Assembly: GCA_017547315.1 (NCBI GenBank)
Contig: JAFYQA010000157.1
Location: forward strand, 1-7,134
Source of the DNA: Roseburia sp.
Lineage (GTDB): Bacteria; Bacillota_A; Clostridia; Lachnospirales; Lachnospiraceae
Direction: 5' to 3'
DNA length: 7,134 bases
The position numbers and the translations under genes were made by a program. Below, one piece after another: positions 7,079-7,134 of the stretch. Numbering within the stretch: the stretch's first letter is position 1; every line of letters begins with the position of its first letter. The notes beneath the pieces are model-generated. The model was not told the origin of the DNA. It was given only the letters and a program-made list of their open reading frames with translations, and ran no database searches.

Positions 7079-7134
7079 TTAAAGTGCCTCAACTTTCAAT
7101 TTATTTAATATGTTTTCCCGTAAGAATTCTTTGA
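7079..7134 (-). CDS. C-terminal end of an unidentified upstream gene
   Basis: Seventeen codons then TAA (7079-7081) are open from the right edge, encoding KEFLRENILNKLKVEAL, a charged, probably helical tail. The stop is two bases before the hydrogenase GTG start, and the likely ribosome binding site of the hydrogenase (GAGG, 7087-7090) lies inside this frame. That arrangement is typical of translationally coupled operon genes and is the main support. The other two minus-strand frames close within about 11 codons, but all three are open at the edge, so the short length gives little statistical weight. I do not recognise the protein. If it is not a gene, this stretch is the hydrogenase leader. 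Confidence 0.45.
   Translation of the reverse strand, partial: KEFLRENILNKLKVEAL

Noticed and set aside
1..7134. CRISPR arrays, tRNA or rRNA genes, insertion sequences, riboswitches
   Set aside because: No spaced direct repeats, no tRNA-like cloverleaf segments, no transposase sequence or terminal inverted repeats, and no leader long enough for a riboswitch were found.

Overview
The window looks like a piece of a low-GC, anaerobic Clostridia chromosome, most likely Lachnospiraceae (inference). It carries an oxygen-sensitive [FeFe] hydrogenase of the group B type. It also has two cytoplasmic glycoside hydrolases of kinds common in gut and rumen Firmicutes, AT-rich spacers with purine-rich ribosome binding sites, and some GTG starts. 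No taxonomic search was possible, so the family is a guess.

Every gene lies on the minus strand, so transcription runs from high to low coordinates. At the right edge (7079-7134) is the last 17 codons of an unidentified gene. Two bases after its stop begins a 481-residue group B-type [FeFe] hydrogenase (5631-7076), which ends three bases before a very strong intrinsic terminator (5581-5627). Directly behind the terminator is a good extended -10 promoter (5552-5580) whose -35 box overlaps a 12-base inverted repeat. This promoter should drive a two-gene cluster: a GH2 beta-galactosidase-like enzyme (3096-5495) and, after 74 bases, a GH36 alpha-galactosidase (604-3021). After a further 58 bases comes a low-specificity threonine aldolase-like PLP enzyme (1-545), cut off by the left edge. 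I found no gene on the plus strand, and no gene-free stretch exceeds 135 bases.

Neither glycosidase has a signal peptide or membrane segment. They therefore act on oligosaccharides already imported by a transporter outside the window. Pairing an alpha-galactosidase with a GH2 beta-glycosidase suggests trimming of plant-type galactosides, such as raffinose-family or galactomannan-derived oligosaccharides. The hydrogenase is transcriptionally separate and belongs to the redox side of fermentation. The aldolase has no obvious link to sugar use and may simply be read through from the glycosidase promoter.

The most interesting part is the hydrogenase. It has an exact 46-residue duplication of its cysteine pattern, four further N-terminal cysteines, and an altered active-site pocket. 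I see no clearly new multi-gene system.
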